The position numbers and the translations under genes are program-made. This document shows positions 46,353 through 53,896 of a stretch of 64,000 nucleotides of DNA, one piece after another. Position 1 is the first letter of the stretch. The number at the start of each line of letters is the position of its first letter. The notes beneath the pieces were generated by a model. The model ran no database searches and was not told the origin of the DNA. It saw only the letters and a program-made list of their open reading frames with translations. This stretch comes from CBDEGK01 sp965237855 (GTDB lineage: Bacteria > Pseudomonadota > Gammaproteobacteria > Pseudomonadales > Halieaceae): assembly GCA_965237855.1 (NCBI GenBank), contig CBDEGK010000005.1, forward strand, positions 124,001 through 188,000, read 5' to 3'.

Positions 46353-48167
46353 TCACCTACCGAATTCGACCCCGTCGAAGTCACCCGCTTCCCGCCATTG
46401 CTTGAGGATATTGAAGAAGGGGGTCGCTCCCTCGCCGTAGGGCGCCGCCTGCGCAAAGGTGACACTGGGTTTACCCTCATTGTTGTAGTAACCCGGGGTG
46501 CAGCCCGCGCCACCTATAGGGAGGCCGGTGCCCTTGTCCAGAATGATATCCACCCACTGTTGCTCTGCTTCCTCGGACACCTCCACCGTGGCAATATCAT
46601 TCTCCAGTGCGTGGGAAACAATGTGGGCGATGTGTACCGCCAGTTCGTCCAGCATATGCGGGTAGTTCACCGTGAAGCCGCCCTGGCTTGGGCTCATGAT
46701 AAAGCAGTTGGGGAAATCTCGGCTCAACATGCCGTGCAGCGTACGCACACCGTCAGCCCATTTGTCGGTGAGTGAATCGCCAGTGCGTCCGATAATTTCA
46801 TAGCCACTGCGGCGCGCGTAGCTGGTGCCTACCTCGAAGCCGGTGGCAAAAATCAGGCAATCAACTTCATATTCAACGCCCGCCACGACGATACCTTTCT
46901 CAGTGATTTTCTCGACACCCTGACCGTCTGTGTCCACCAGGGTAACGTTGTCAAGGTTGAAGGTTTGCAAATATTCATCGTGGAAACAGGGGCGCTTGCA
47001 GAACATGCGGTAGTAGGGCTTGAGCGCTTCGGCGGTATTCGGATCGTCCACCAACTGTTCGGCTCGGGTGCGAATTTCGTTCATTTTCTCGAAGTTTGCC
47101 ATCTCCATGATCTCGGCAATATCTCGACCTTGGGCATCACCTTCTGCGCCCGCCATGAACAGGCGCAGCATCTTGCCAATCAGATCGGTCCAGCCGTCGT
47201 CGACCAGGTCCTCTGTCTGTGGCTGGCCGGATACCAGTCCGTTAAAGTTCTCCATGCGGTGCTTTTGCCAGCCGGGCTCAAGGCTGGCGGCCCAGTCGGG
47301 ATCGGTTTTGGAATTGTTGCGTACATCCACACCGGAGGGCGTGCGCTGAAACAGGTATAGATGCTCGGCGGTGTCGCCCACACGGGGTACGCACTGAACC
47401 GCCGTGGCGCCGGTGCCGATAATAGCGACTTTTTTATCGTGCAGACGATCCAATGCGCCATTGGCATCACCGCCGGTATAGTCGTAATCCCAGCGACTGG
47501 TGTGGAAGGTGTGACCCTTGAAGTCTCGAATGCCGGGGATGCCGGGCAACTTGGGTCGATTCAAGGGGCCATTGGCCATGGCCACAAAGCGCGCTCGAAT
47601 GGCGTCACCGCGCGAGGTTGAGACCAGCCAGCGCGAGGCTTCATCATCCCAGCGCATTTCAGTCACTTCTGTCTGAAACAGCGCACCCTCATAGAGATCG
47701 TAATGCTCGCCGATAGCCTGGCTGTGATTGAGAATCTCAGGCGCCTGCGAATATTTTTGCGTAGGCATGTAGTTGAGTTCTTCCAGCAGCGGCAGATAGA
47801 CGTAGGATTCGACGTCACACTGGGCGCCGGGGTAGCGATTCCAATACCAGGTGCCGCCAAAGTCACCGCCTTTCTCGATGACGCAGATATCCTTCACCCC
47901 AGCCTCGCGCAATCGTGCGCCGGCCTGCAGGCCGCCAAAGCCGCCACCAATCAGAAGTATATCCACATCCTTGTCTACGGTATCGCGTTCAAAACCTGGT
48001 TCTACATAAGGGTCATCGACGAAGTGGGCAAATTCACCGGTAATCTCAATGTACTGTTCGTTCCCGTCTGTGCGCAGGCGTTTTTCACGCTCGCTATCGT
48101 ATTTGTCGCGCATGGATTGCGGGTCAAAGTCTTCTTGCGGGTTACTACTTTCTGCGGCACTGCTCAT
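46353..48167 (-). CDS. Baeyer-Villiger flavin monooxygenase
   Basis: A 604-residue class B flavoprotein monooxygenase using FAD and NADPH to insert oxygen next to a ketone carbonyl. Features: FAD-binding LLIGGGFGGLQAGARL (about residue 52), GTWYWNRYPGAQCDVES, the Baeyer-Villiger fingerprint FKGHTFHTSRWD (FxGxxxHxxxW-D), the NADPH Rossmann motif IIGTGATAVQ, and ATGFEVGTSY. Length and the N-terminal extension resemble cyclododecanone, phenylacetone or steroid monooxygenases; substrate unknown. It is separated from the TetR gene by two bases, so the pair is cotranscribed and probably regulated by it. Confidence 0.92.
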   Translation of the reverse strand: MSSAAESSNPQEDFDPQSMRDKYDSEREKRLRTDGNEQYIEITGEFAHFVDDPYVEPGFERDTVDKDVDILLIGGGFGGLQAGARLREAGVKDICVIEKGGDFGGTWYWNRYPGAQCDVESYVYLPLLEELNYMPTQKYSQAPEILNHSQAIGEHYDLYEGALFQTEVTEMRWDDEASRWLVSTSRGDAIRARFVAMANGPLNRPKLPGIPGIRDFKGHTFHTSRWDYDYTGGDANGALDRLHDKKVAIIGTGATAVQCVPRVGDTAEHLYLFQRTPSGVDVRNNSKTDPDWAASLEPGWQKHRMENFNGLVSGQPQTEDLVDDGWTDLIGKMLRLFMAGAEGDAQGRDIAEIMEMANFEKMNEIRTRAEQLVDDPNTAEALKPYYRMFCKRPCFHDEYLQTFNLDNVTLVDTDGQGVEKITEKGIVVAGVEYEVDCLIFATGFEVGTSYARRSGYEIIGRTGDSLTDKWADGVRTLHGMLSRDFPNCFIMSPSQGGFTVNYPHMLDELAVHIAHIVSHALENDIATVEVSEEAEQQWVDIILDKGTGLPIGGAGCTPGYYNNEGKPSVTFAQAAPYGEGATPFFNILKQWREAGDFDGVEFGR

Positions 48168-48169
48168 GT

Positions 48170-48793
48170 TTAGTGTTCTCTTTGCTGTGTTTGTTGTAAG
48201 CCGTTCTTGATCAGGTTCAAATAGGCATCGACAACCGCCTGGTCGCCTGGATAGGGCTGGGTGTTTTCAATCATATGGTCGAGAAAAGATCGGGTGCCCA
48301 GCAGGAAATAGCCCTGGGCAATGATGTGTTGGTCGCTCATGGGCGCGATGTTGCCGATTTCAATGCCCTCGCGCATACGCCGGACAAACTCGTCGACCCA
48401 GCCCTTCACCGCCAGTTGGTATAGCTCAGGGTCGTGTAACTTGACCTCGTCCGCCAACCGCACATAGGCCGGATTGGCGCGTAGATATTCGAGATAGACC
48501 AGCAGGCCGTCACGTTCATGTGCGAAAAAGTCAGTACTCTGGCCGGGATAAACCACATGCAGGCGCGATAGCAGGTCAGAGACCAGCGACCCCATCAATT
48601 CGCGCAGCAGCTCACCTCGGGAACCGAAGTGATAGTTGAGCGCACCCACAGCTACGCCGGCGCGGGCGGCAATGCGGGCAACCGAAGATTTGTGAAAGCC
48701 CGCATCGCTGGCCTCGGCGAGGGCGGCAGCGAGAATTTTGTTGCGGGTTTCTTCGGAACGGGCATAGCTGCCCTTGGTGGCGGGTTTCGGCAT
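48170..48793 (-). CDS. TetR-family transcriptional regulator
   Basis: A 207-residue regulator. The N-terminal helix-turn-helix reads ILAAALAEASDAGFHKSSVA then IAARAGVAVGALNYHFGSR, followed by a ligand-binding helical domain. The start at 48793 (MPKPATKGSYARSEE) fits the family; the upstream ATG adds six residues. It heads the transcript containing the monooxygenase and likely represses it, and perhaps the divergent small genes and P450, in response to the substrate. Confidence 0.9.
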   Translation of the reverse strand: MPKPATKGSYARSEETRNKILAAALAEASDAGFHKSSVARIAARAGVAVGALNYHFGSRGELLRELMGSLVSDLLSRLHVVYPGQSTDFFAHERDGLLVYLEYLRANPAYVRLADEVKLHDPELYQLAVKGWVDEFVRRMREGIEIGNIAPMSDQHIIAQGYFLLGTRSFLDHMIENTQPYPGDQAVVDAYLNLIKNGLQQTQQREH

Positions 48794-48902
48794 TTCTGAA
48801 TATTGAACCAATATTCAGTTTTTGGCAAGTCTTAAAAAGTTCACAACACACAGCGTCGCTGGCCAAATTGTATTCTCGCCGCCAACTGTCTACCCTAGAG
48901 CG

Positions 48903-49139
48903 ATGGAAATGGAGGAGCTAAAAGAGTATTTCCCCAACCGAATCATCAATCGCAAGGTGCGGGATGTGGCGGTGAAGCGGGTTCGCAAGGATCTTATCCT
49001 CAGCGATAAAACCGAGGGGGATCTCTCCGAAGCGGACCTGGAATATTTGTTGGCAGATGCCGAGCAATCCGTCTGGTCCGACATCAAACAGACTTCCCTG
49101 ATTGGCGTGCTGGCCATGCTTGGCTTGAGTATCGGCTGA
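48903..49139 (+). CDS. small helical protein of unknown function
   Basis: A 78-residue protein from ATG 48903 (48909 also possible). The first 50 residues are highly charged (EELKEYFPNRIINRKVRDVA, LSDKTEGDLSEADLEYL) and the end is mildly hydrophobic (SLIGVLAMLGLSIG), perhaps a membrane-touching tail. I do not recognise a family. It is divergent from the TetR gene and shares one base with the next gene's start, so both are probably translated together ahead of the P450. Confidence 0.55.
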   Translation: MEMEELKEYFPNRIINRKVRDVAVKRVRKDLILSDKTEGDLSEADLEYLLADAEQSVWSDIKQTSLIGVLAMLGLSIG

Positions 49140-49507
49140 TGTCTCTCTATCGCTTTGCGCGCACCAGCGCGCTATTAGCATTTGCTGGCAAGTATCGGCT
49201 GAAGATATTTTATATGGTGACGGCAGTCGCCTTTGCGCTTGTGACCTCCTGGTTGTACGGCGATGTGGCGGCGTACCTGGAAAGCCATTACCCGCAGTGG
49301 GTGGTATTGGCACTGCTGGTGAAAACCGTTGTCGTCTATGCAGCTTTGTTCTTCTTGCTGTGGCAGGTGAAGCCCTCGGAATGGCGCAGCCGCCCCGAAC
49401 TGGATTCCTCACTGTCCATTGAAAGTGATGCACCGCCATCAAAACTCGATGAAATCGCCCGCAAGGAAACCTTGAGTAGCCGTAAAGATGCAATCCTCAA
49501 TAAGTAG
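49139..49507 (+). CDS. small two-helix membrane protein of unknown function
   Basis: A 122-residue protein with two membrane helices (about residues 23-42, FYMVTAVAFALVTSWLYG, and 53-75, VVLALLVKTVVVYAALFFLL) and a charged cytoplasmic tail. No known domain. Its ATG overlaps the preceding stop and the P450 gene begins five bases after its end, so it sits in the same transcript. It may anchor or assist the P450, but this is only suggested by position. Confidence 0.6.
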   Translation: MSLYRFARTSALLAFAGKYRLKIFYMVTAVAFALVTSWLYGDVAAYLESHYPQWVVLALLVKTVVVYAALFFLLWQVKPSEWRSRPELDSSLSIESDAPPSKLDEIARKETLSSRKDAILNK

Positions 49508-49511
49508 TGAC

Positions 49512-50842
49512 ATGGACGATAAACGCTTGCGGCCGATAAAAACCGGCTTTTTTGAAACCTGGCGACTGGTTCGCCAGAGCTACACAAATCCGTTACAGCA
49601 TGCCCGTGATTTGCAGGACCGCTACGGCGACGCGGTGATGCAGCGTATGTTTGGCATGACCTATGTGCATTTGTTCGGCCCCGAGGCGCATCGACTCGCC
49701 CTGGTTAATCAGGATCAGGTGTTTTCCAACAAGAAGGCCTGGGATTTGATCATCGGCCGAATTTTTACCAATGGTCTGATGTTGCGTGATGGTGCCGATC
49801 ATCGCTATCACCGCCGAATTATGCAGGCGGGTTTCAAGAGCCAGGCGCTACAGCGTTACATGCAGGAGATGGTGCCGCAGGTACAGTGCGCGGTGGCTGA
49901 TCTCTCACCCAGCGGAGAATCAACGCTGTTGGTGTACCCCGTCTTCAAGGCTCTGACGCTCGATTTGGCGGCGACGATTTTTCTGGGCATGGATCTTGGC
50001 GCCGACGCGCGCAAGATCAGCAAGGCATTCGAGCTAACCGTGGCGGCCTCGATGCCGCGGATTCCTTTCGCTATTCCCGGTACGATTTTGTGGAAAGGCA
50101 TCCGCGCACGCAACTACATGTGTGCCTACTTCCTGCGCAGATTCCTGAAAAGCGCGCGGGAAACAGTACGGATATGTTCTCCTTGCTGTGCCGGGCTGAA
50201 GACGAGGAGGGCAACTCCTACACCGATCAGGAAATTGTCGACCATATGTTGTTTCTGATGATGGCCGCCCACGACACCACCACCAGCACTCTAACCAGCA
50301 TGATGTATGAGCTGGCAAAAAGCCCACAATGGCAGCGGCGCTTGCGCGCTGAAATGGATTCATTGGGGGTTGATGCGCTGGACTACGAGAGCCTCGACAA
50401 GATGGTCGAAACCGAGTGGGCGGTGAAAGAGGTACTGCGTCGGTATCCGCCCTTGTCGACCTTGCCCAAATATAGCCAGCAGGCGTTTGAGTACGCCGGC
50501 ACGACCGTGCCCGCGAATGCCGTGGTGGCGACTTACCCGATACATACCCATTATTTGCAGGAGTACTGGGACCAGCCTGAGCGGTTTGACCCCGAGCGCT
50601 TCAGCGAAGCACGGGCGGAGAACAAGCGTCATCCCTACTGTTGGGTGCCCTTTAGCGGTGGCGCCCATATGTGTATTGGTTTGCACTTTGCCATGATGCA
50701 AATAAAGCTGGTGATGTTTGAATTACTCAAGCAGTACGAGTGGACGGTGCCGCCTACTTATGAAATGCCGGTGCAACAGTCACCCATATCCAAACCTAAA
50801 GACGACCTGCCGATTCACCTTCGGCGCAGGCTCAGCCCATAG
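49512..50842 (+). pseudogene. cytochrome P450, frameshifted
   Basis: Two overlapping frames combine to a P450 of about 440 residues. The first (from 49512) covers the N-terminal half up to YMCAYFLR. The second continues IPEKRAGNSTDMFSLLC with the I-helix oxygen motif MMAAHDTTTST, the ExxR motif KEVLR and the heme loop PFSGGAHMCIG. The shift near 50137 is explained by one missing base. All catalytic motifs are intact, so the inactivation is recent or the base was lost in sequencing. It resembles CYP families acting on lipid or terpenoid substrates. Confidence 0.87.
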
Positions 50843-51848
50843 GATAGAGAATTTCCTGGGTGATCTTGTAGAGTTGCTTCATGGTGTCTCGCGACAAGGT
50901 CACATCGGCTGCAGCGAGAATATCTGGCATCTGCTCGACACTGGTCGCGCCGACGATGGTGGAACCGACAAAATCGTGTTGCTTGCTCCAGGCTGTTGCC
51001 AGTGTCGTCACGGACATGCCCAGTTCCGCTGCGATAGTCTGAAAGCGTTTGGTCGATTCAAGGGTTTTCTCATTCACAAAACGACTCGCCATTTGTTGCT
51101 GCCGCACTTCACCTTCCAGGTAGGTGCTAAAACGTGCGCCTGCAGGTCGCGCCCCATCGTTGTATTTTCCGGTTAGAACGCCGCCCCCCAGGGGTGAATA
51201 GGGTAACAGGCTGACCTGTTCCTGCCGGCACACCTGCGCCAATTCATCTTCAAAGCGACGATTGTTCAGGCTGAAGTTGTTTTGAATGGTTTCGAATCGA
51301 GCCAGCCCATTCACATCAGATGCCCACAGACTCTTGGTTAGCCCCCAGCTGGTTTCGTTACTGCAGCCCAGATAGCGCACCTTGCCGGATTCCACCAGCT
51401 CATCCAGTGCCATCATGGTTTCCTCGTAGGGAAAGTCGGGATCCGGCCAATGGGTCTGGTAAAGATCGATATAGTCGGTGTTGAGGCGCTGCAAGCTGGT
51501 CTCAACCGCACGCACGATGTGATGTCGGTCCAGGCCGGTCTTGCCACCACGCAGTGGCGGGGTAATCCAGCCATGGCCCGGGCCAGCAACTTTGGTGGCG
51601 AGAATGATTTCGTCGCGAGGTTTGGTTTCCATCCAACGGCCGACAATTTCTTCGGTAACGCCCTGGTATTTTGCATCCGGAGGTACCGGGTACATCTCTG
51701 CTGTGTCGTAGAAATCGATACCGGCGTCGAATGCCAGATCCATGATGCGAAAGGACTCTTTTTCGTCTGCCTGGTTACCAAATGTCATGGTGCCCATACA
51801 GATATCAGAAACTACCAATGAGCTCTTGCCCAATCTTCTCTTGTTCAT
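50832..51848 (-). CDS. NADP(H)-dependent aldo/keto reductase (Tas-like)
   Basis: A 338-residue TIM-barrel oxidoreductase. The catalytic tetrad region is visible: DFYDTAEMYP (Asp, Tyr), ILATKVAGPG (Lys) and YQTHWPD (His). The C-terminal cofactor loop is TIVGATSVEQ. The protein is related to Tas and YajO-type reductases acting on ketones or aldehydes. It converges on the P450, overlapping by 11 bases. In this cluster it would interconvert ketones and alcohols around the monooxygenase step. Confidence 0.9.
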   Translation of the reverse strand: MNKRRLGKSSLVVSDICMGTMTFGNQADEKESFRIMDLAFDAGIDFYDTAEMYPVPPDAKYQGVTEEIVGRWMETKPRDEIILATKVAGPGHGWITPPLRGGKTGLDRHHIVRAVETSLQRLNTDYIDLYQTHWPDPDFPYEETMMALDELVESGKVRYLGCSNETSWGLTKSLWASDVNGLARFETIQNNFSLNNRRFEDELAQVCRQEQVSLLPYSPLGGGVLTGKYNDGARPAGARFSTYLEGEVRQQQMASRFVNEKTLESTKRFQTIAAELGMSVTTLATAWSKQHDFVGSTIVGATSVEQMPDILAAADVTLSRDTMKQLYKITQEILYPMG

Positions 51849-51888
51849 TCAAACCTCTAGTATTATTTTTTGGGGAGGGGTGTTGGCT

Positions 51889-52335
51889 TTAATCGGCAAA
51901 ATCATCCGCCGTACTTTTCATCATTTCTTCGAGAAACCACTCGGGAAACTGGCCGACGAACTTGTTTACATCCCAGTAGTCGCTCCAGCGATAGACCTTG
52001 CCATCTTTCATTTCATGCATGGTGCAAAAAGTGTGACCGGCAGTTTCGCCCGACTTGAAGGTCCAGGTTTCAGTGTGATCGAGAAAAACCACGTCACCAT
52101 CCGCGGCAATATGGTGGGTTACCTGTTCCTGCTTTTGCAGATGACTAAAGGCAATTGACAAGCGTTTGACACAATTTTCCGGGCCGATTGAGCCAGGGTC
52201 ATCGGTGGGTACATCCTGGTAATGGATGTCGGGATGCATACAGCTCTTCAGTGTTTCCCAATCCATTTCGCCCAGCGCCCGCCACATTTCTTGCACAACA
52301 GCTTTGTTTGCTTCGTTTGACTCGATTGTTGACAT
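51889..52335 (-). CDS. SnoaL-like / NTF2-fold protein
   Basis: A 148-residue protein with the NTF2-like pattern: an N-terminal helix (VVQEMWRALGEMDWETLKS), CMHPDIHYQDVP, a beta sheet with VVFLDHTETWTF and a C-terminal VYRWSDYWDVNKFV segment. Similar proteins include SnoaL-like cyclases and limonene-epoxide-hydrolase relatives. No clear Asp-Arg-Asp epoxide hydrolase triad can be assigned from sequence alone. It probably belongs with the adjacent aldo/keto reductase, 40 bases downstream. Confidence 0.82.
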   Translation of the reverse strand: MSTIESNEANKAVVQEMWRALGEMDWETLKSCMHPDIHYQDVPTDDPGSIGPENCVKRLSIAFSHLQKQEQVTHHIAADGDVVFLDHTETWTFKSGETAGHTFCTMHEMKDGKVYRWSDYWDVNKFVGQFPEWFLEEMMKSTADDFAD

Positions 52336-52398
52336 AGGTATCTCCTGCTACGGAGGTAATACGTTAACCGATTTCCCCGAGGAAAAGGAACACTGCCC

Positions 52399-52851
52399 AT
52401 GAACGATTCAAACACGTCGATCCACGGCAAACCGGCCCCGCATTGGATATTGAAGACTATGACTCGCGTGCATATCTTTCTGCACCGGCTTAGCGGCGGG
52501 CGAGCCTTTAACACCCTCGGCGGTGACGAGGTCTGTTTTGTCACCATGACCGGTGCGAAGAGCGGCCGCACTATTATCATTCCGCTGATGTATGTGCCCT
52601 ACGAGGAGGGCGTTCTCCTGGTCGCTTCGCAAACGGGCAGACCTCACAACCCGGTGTGGTATAACAATCTCGTCAAATATCCAGACGTTGAGGTCCGCCA
52701 TCGCCGTCGCACCATGCAGTTGCGCGCGCGGCTGGCAGAAACGGAGGAGAAGTCAGCCCTGTGGCCGATCTGCGATGAACACTACGCCCCCTTCGAGGAA
52801 TACCGCCAGCGCACTCCCCGGGATATTCCAATTTTTGTGTGTGAGCCTTAA
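52399..52851 (+). CDS. nitroreductase-family deazaflavin-dependent oxidoreductase (Ddn-like)
   Basis: A 150-residue split-beta-barrel protein of the DUF385/Ddn family: helical N-terminus, RAFNTLGGDEVCFVTMTGAKSG, then VLLVASQTGRPHNPVWYNNL and KYPDVEVRHRRRT. The (T)GAKSG(R) and NPxWYxNL motifs match actinobacterial F420-H2-dependent quinone reductases. The C-terminal part is intact. F420 use in a gammaproteobacterium is not established; relatives may bind FMN, heme or fatty acids instead. Confidence 0.82.
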   Translation: MNDSNTSIHGKPAPHWILKTMTRVHIFLHRLSGGRAFNTLGGDEVCFVTMTGAKSGRTIIIPLMYVPYEEGVLLVASQTGRPHNPVWYNNLVKYPDVEVRHRRRTMQLRARLAETEEKSALWPICDEHYAPFEEYRQRTPRDIPIFVCEP

Positions 52852-52973
52852 AACTTGCGGGAAATGGAATGCGATATGGGTTTAACAGTTTAGCTTCCGT
52901 CTTTTGTCTGTAGGTGCTTTTTTGGCCTATGCTTGCTGTTACTCGTCACATTGAAAACAAGGTTATAACTACT

Positions 52974-53390
52974 ATGAAAACCAGTATTGACCAGTACTGC
53001 ATTAATGTCAGCGACCTGGAGAAGTCCCTCGCCTTCTGGGAGACGGCACTCGAACTAACTATTACCCACCGCATCGAAACAGAGGGTTTCACCGAGATTG
53101 TGCTTGCCGGAGAAGACGGCAACCGCATTCAGCTCGCCAGTCATCACGATCAGACCGGCCCGATCGAGCACGGCAATGGTTTCTGGAAGCTCTACCTCAG
53201 TACCGATGATTGTGCGGGATTGTATCAGCGCTGCATGGACGCCGGCGCGGAATCGGTCTCGGCACCTGAGCGGCTGGAGCACTGGCCGGTGACGGCAGCA
53301 TTTGTGCTGGATCCGGATGGTTACACGGTGGAGATTCTCGAGCACCATGGCGAGGCACCGGCGCTGAGTGGGCCTGCGGCGGGGAAGTAG
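52974..53390 (+). CDS. VOC-family (glyoxalase-like) protein
   Basis: A 138-residue protein with one vicinal-oxygen-chelate module pair: IDQYCINVSDLEKSLAFWET, then LSTDDCAGLYQRCMDAG and the end strand FVLDPDGYTVEILEHH. The metal-ligand Glu (VEILEHH) is present. Members include glyoxalase I, dioxygenases and epimerases. ATG 52974 gives the conserved start; the upstream in-frame ATG is not family-like. It ends just before the tmRNA terminator. Confidence 0.85.
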   Translation: MKTSIDQYCINVSDLEKSLAFWETALELTITHRIETEGFTEIVLAGEDGNRIQLASHHDQTGPIEHGNGFWKLYLSTDDCAGLYQRCMDAGAESVSAPERLEHWPVTAAFVLDPDGYTVEILEHHGEAPALSGPAAGK

Positions 53391-53401
53391 CCTAGCCAAA
53401 T

Positions 53402-53430
53402 AAAAAAGGGCTGCCTTTCGGCAACCCTTT
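53402..53430 (-). terminator. tmRNA terminator
   Basis: On the minus strand GGGTTGCC-GAAA-GGCAGCCC is followed by TTTTTT, immediately after the tmRNA CCA end. The opposite strand has only a short T stretch, so it would be a weaker terminator for the VOC gene. Confidence 0.85.
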
Positions 53431-53436
53431 ACTATT

Positions 53437-53827
53437 TGGTGGAGGCGGCGGGAATTGAACCCGCGTCCGCCAGTCCTCTGCCATCGGCTCTACATGCTTA
53501 GGTTCCGTCAATTAATTTAGCCGTTAACAGCCCGACGGGCAGGACGTTATTGGCGATCCTGAAAAATTTTAGCAGATCCACCCCAGGCAGGCTTCACAGC
53601 GATCCAGTTCTATATGACAGTCAAAAGCGCGGGGCTGGCACCTTGCTAAAGACCGCTAGTGGACGAATCCTCTAGATGGTGTCAATAGGACTGCTTACGC
53701 AGCCAGTTGAGCACCGTAGTTGTCGTCATTGGCAACTAATAGTTTGCAGCTTTGGATTTACGTGATTGGCTACCATCACGGCATGCACCTCAGGGTTTGT
53801 AACCGTCGTCGAATCCAAATCGCCCCC
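53437..53827 (-). ncRNA. ssrA: transfer-messenger RNA (tmRNA)
   Basis: A 391-base tmRNA. The tRNA-like ends pair: 5' GGGGGCG (53827 down) with CGCCTCC before ACCA (53437). The T-arm GGGTTCAATTCCC and the 5' GGATTCGAC element are present. The tag reading frame, at 53695-53733, encodes ANDDNYGAQLAA, two residues longer than the E. coli tag after the common ANDxNY core. tmRNA rescues stalled ribosomes together with SmpB, whose gene is 2.6 kb away. A TATAAT box (53843-53848) precedes it. Confidence 0.96.
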
Positions 53828-53842
53828 GTGTGTGAACGGCGA

Positions 53843-53848
53843 ATTATA
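53843..53848 (-). promoter_or_regulatory. ssrA promoter -10 box
   Basis: A perfect TATAAT on the minus strand lies 15 bases before the mature tmRNA 5' end. The matching -35 is poor. Confidence 0.55.
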
Positions 53849-53896
53849 CCGGAAAAGGCTACACTGTTTGCTTAAGAGATTTTGGGAGTATTTGTG

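Noticed and set aside
46310..46360. Inverted repeat TAAGCCAG/CTGGCTTA just after the monooxygenase gene as a terminator
   Set aside because: The loop is about 26 bases and no T-run follows on the minus strand; too weak to list.
53437..53470. tmRNA 3' end as an attachment site of an integrated element
   Set aside because: I found no second copy of the tmRNA 3' sequence in the window and no integrase gene; kept only as a weak finding about position.
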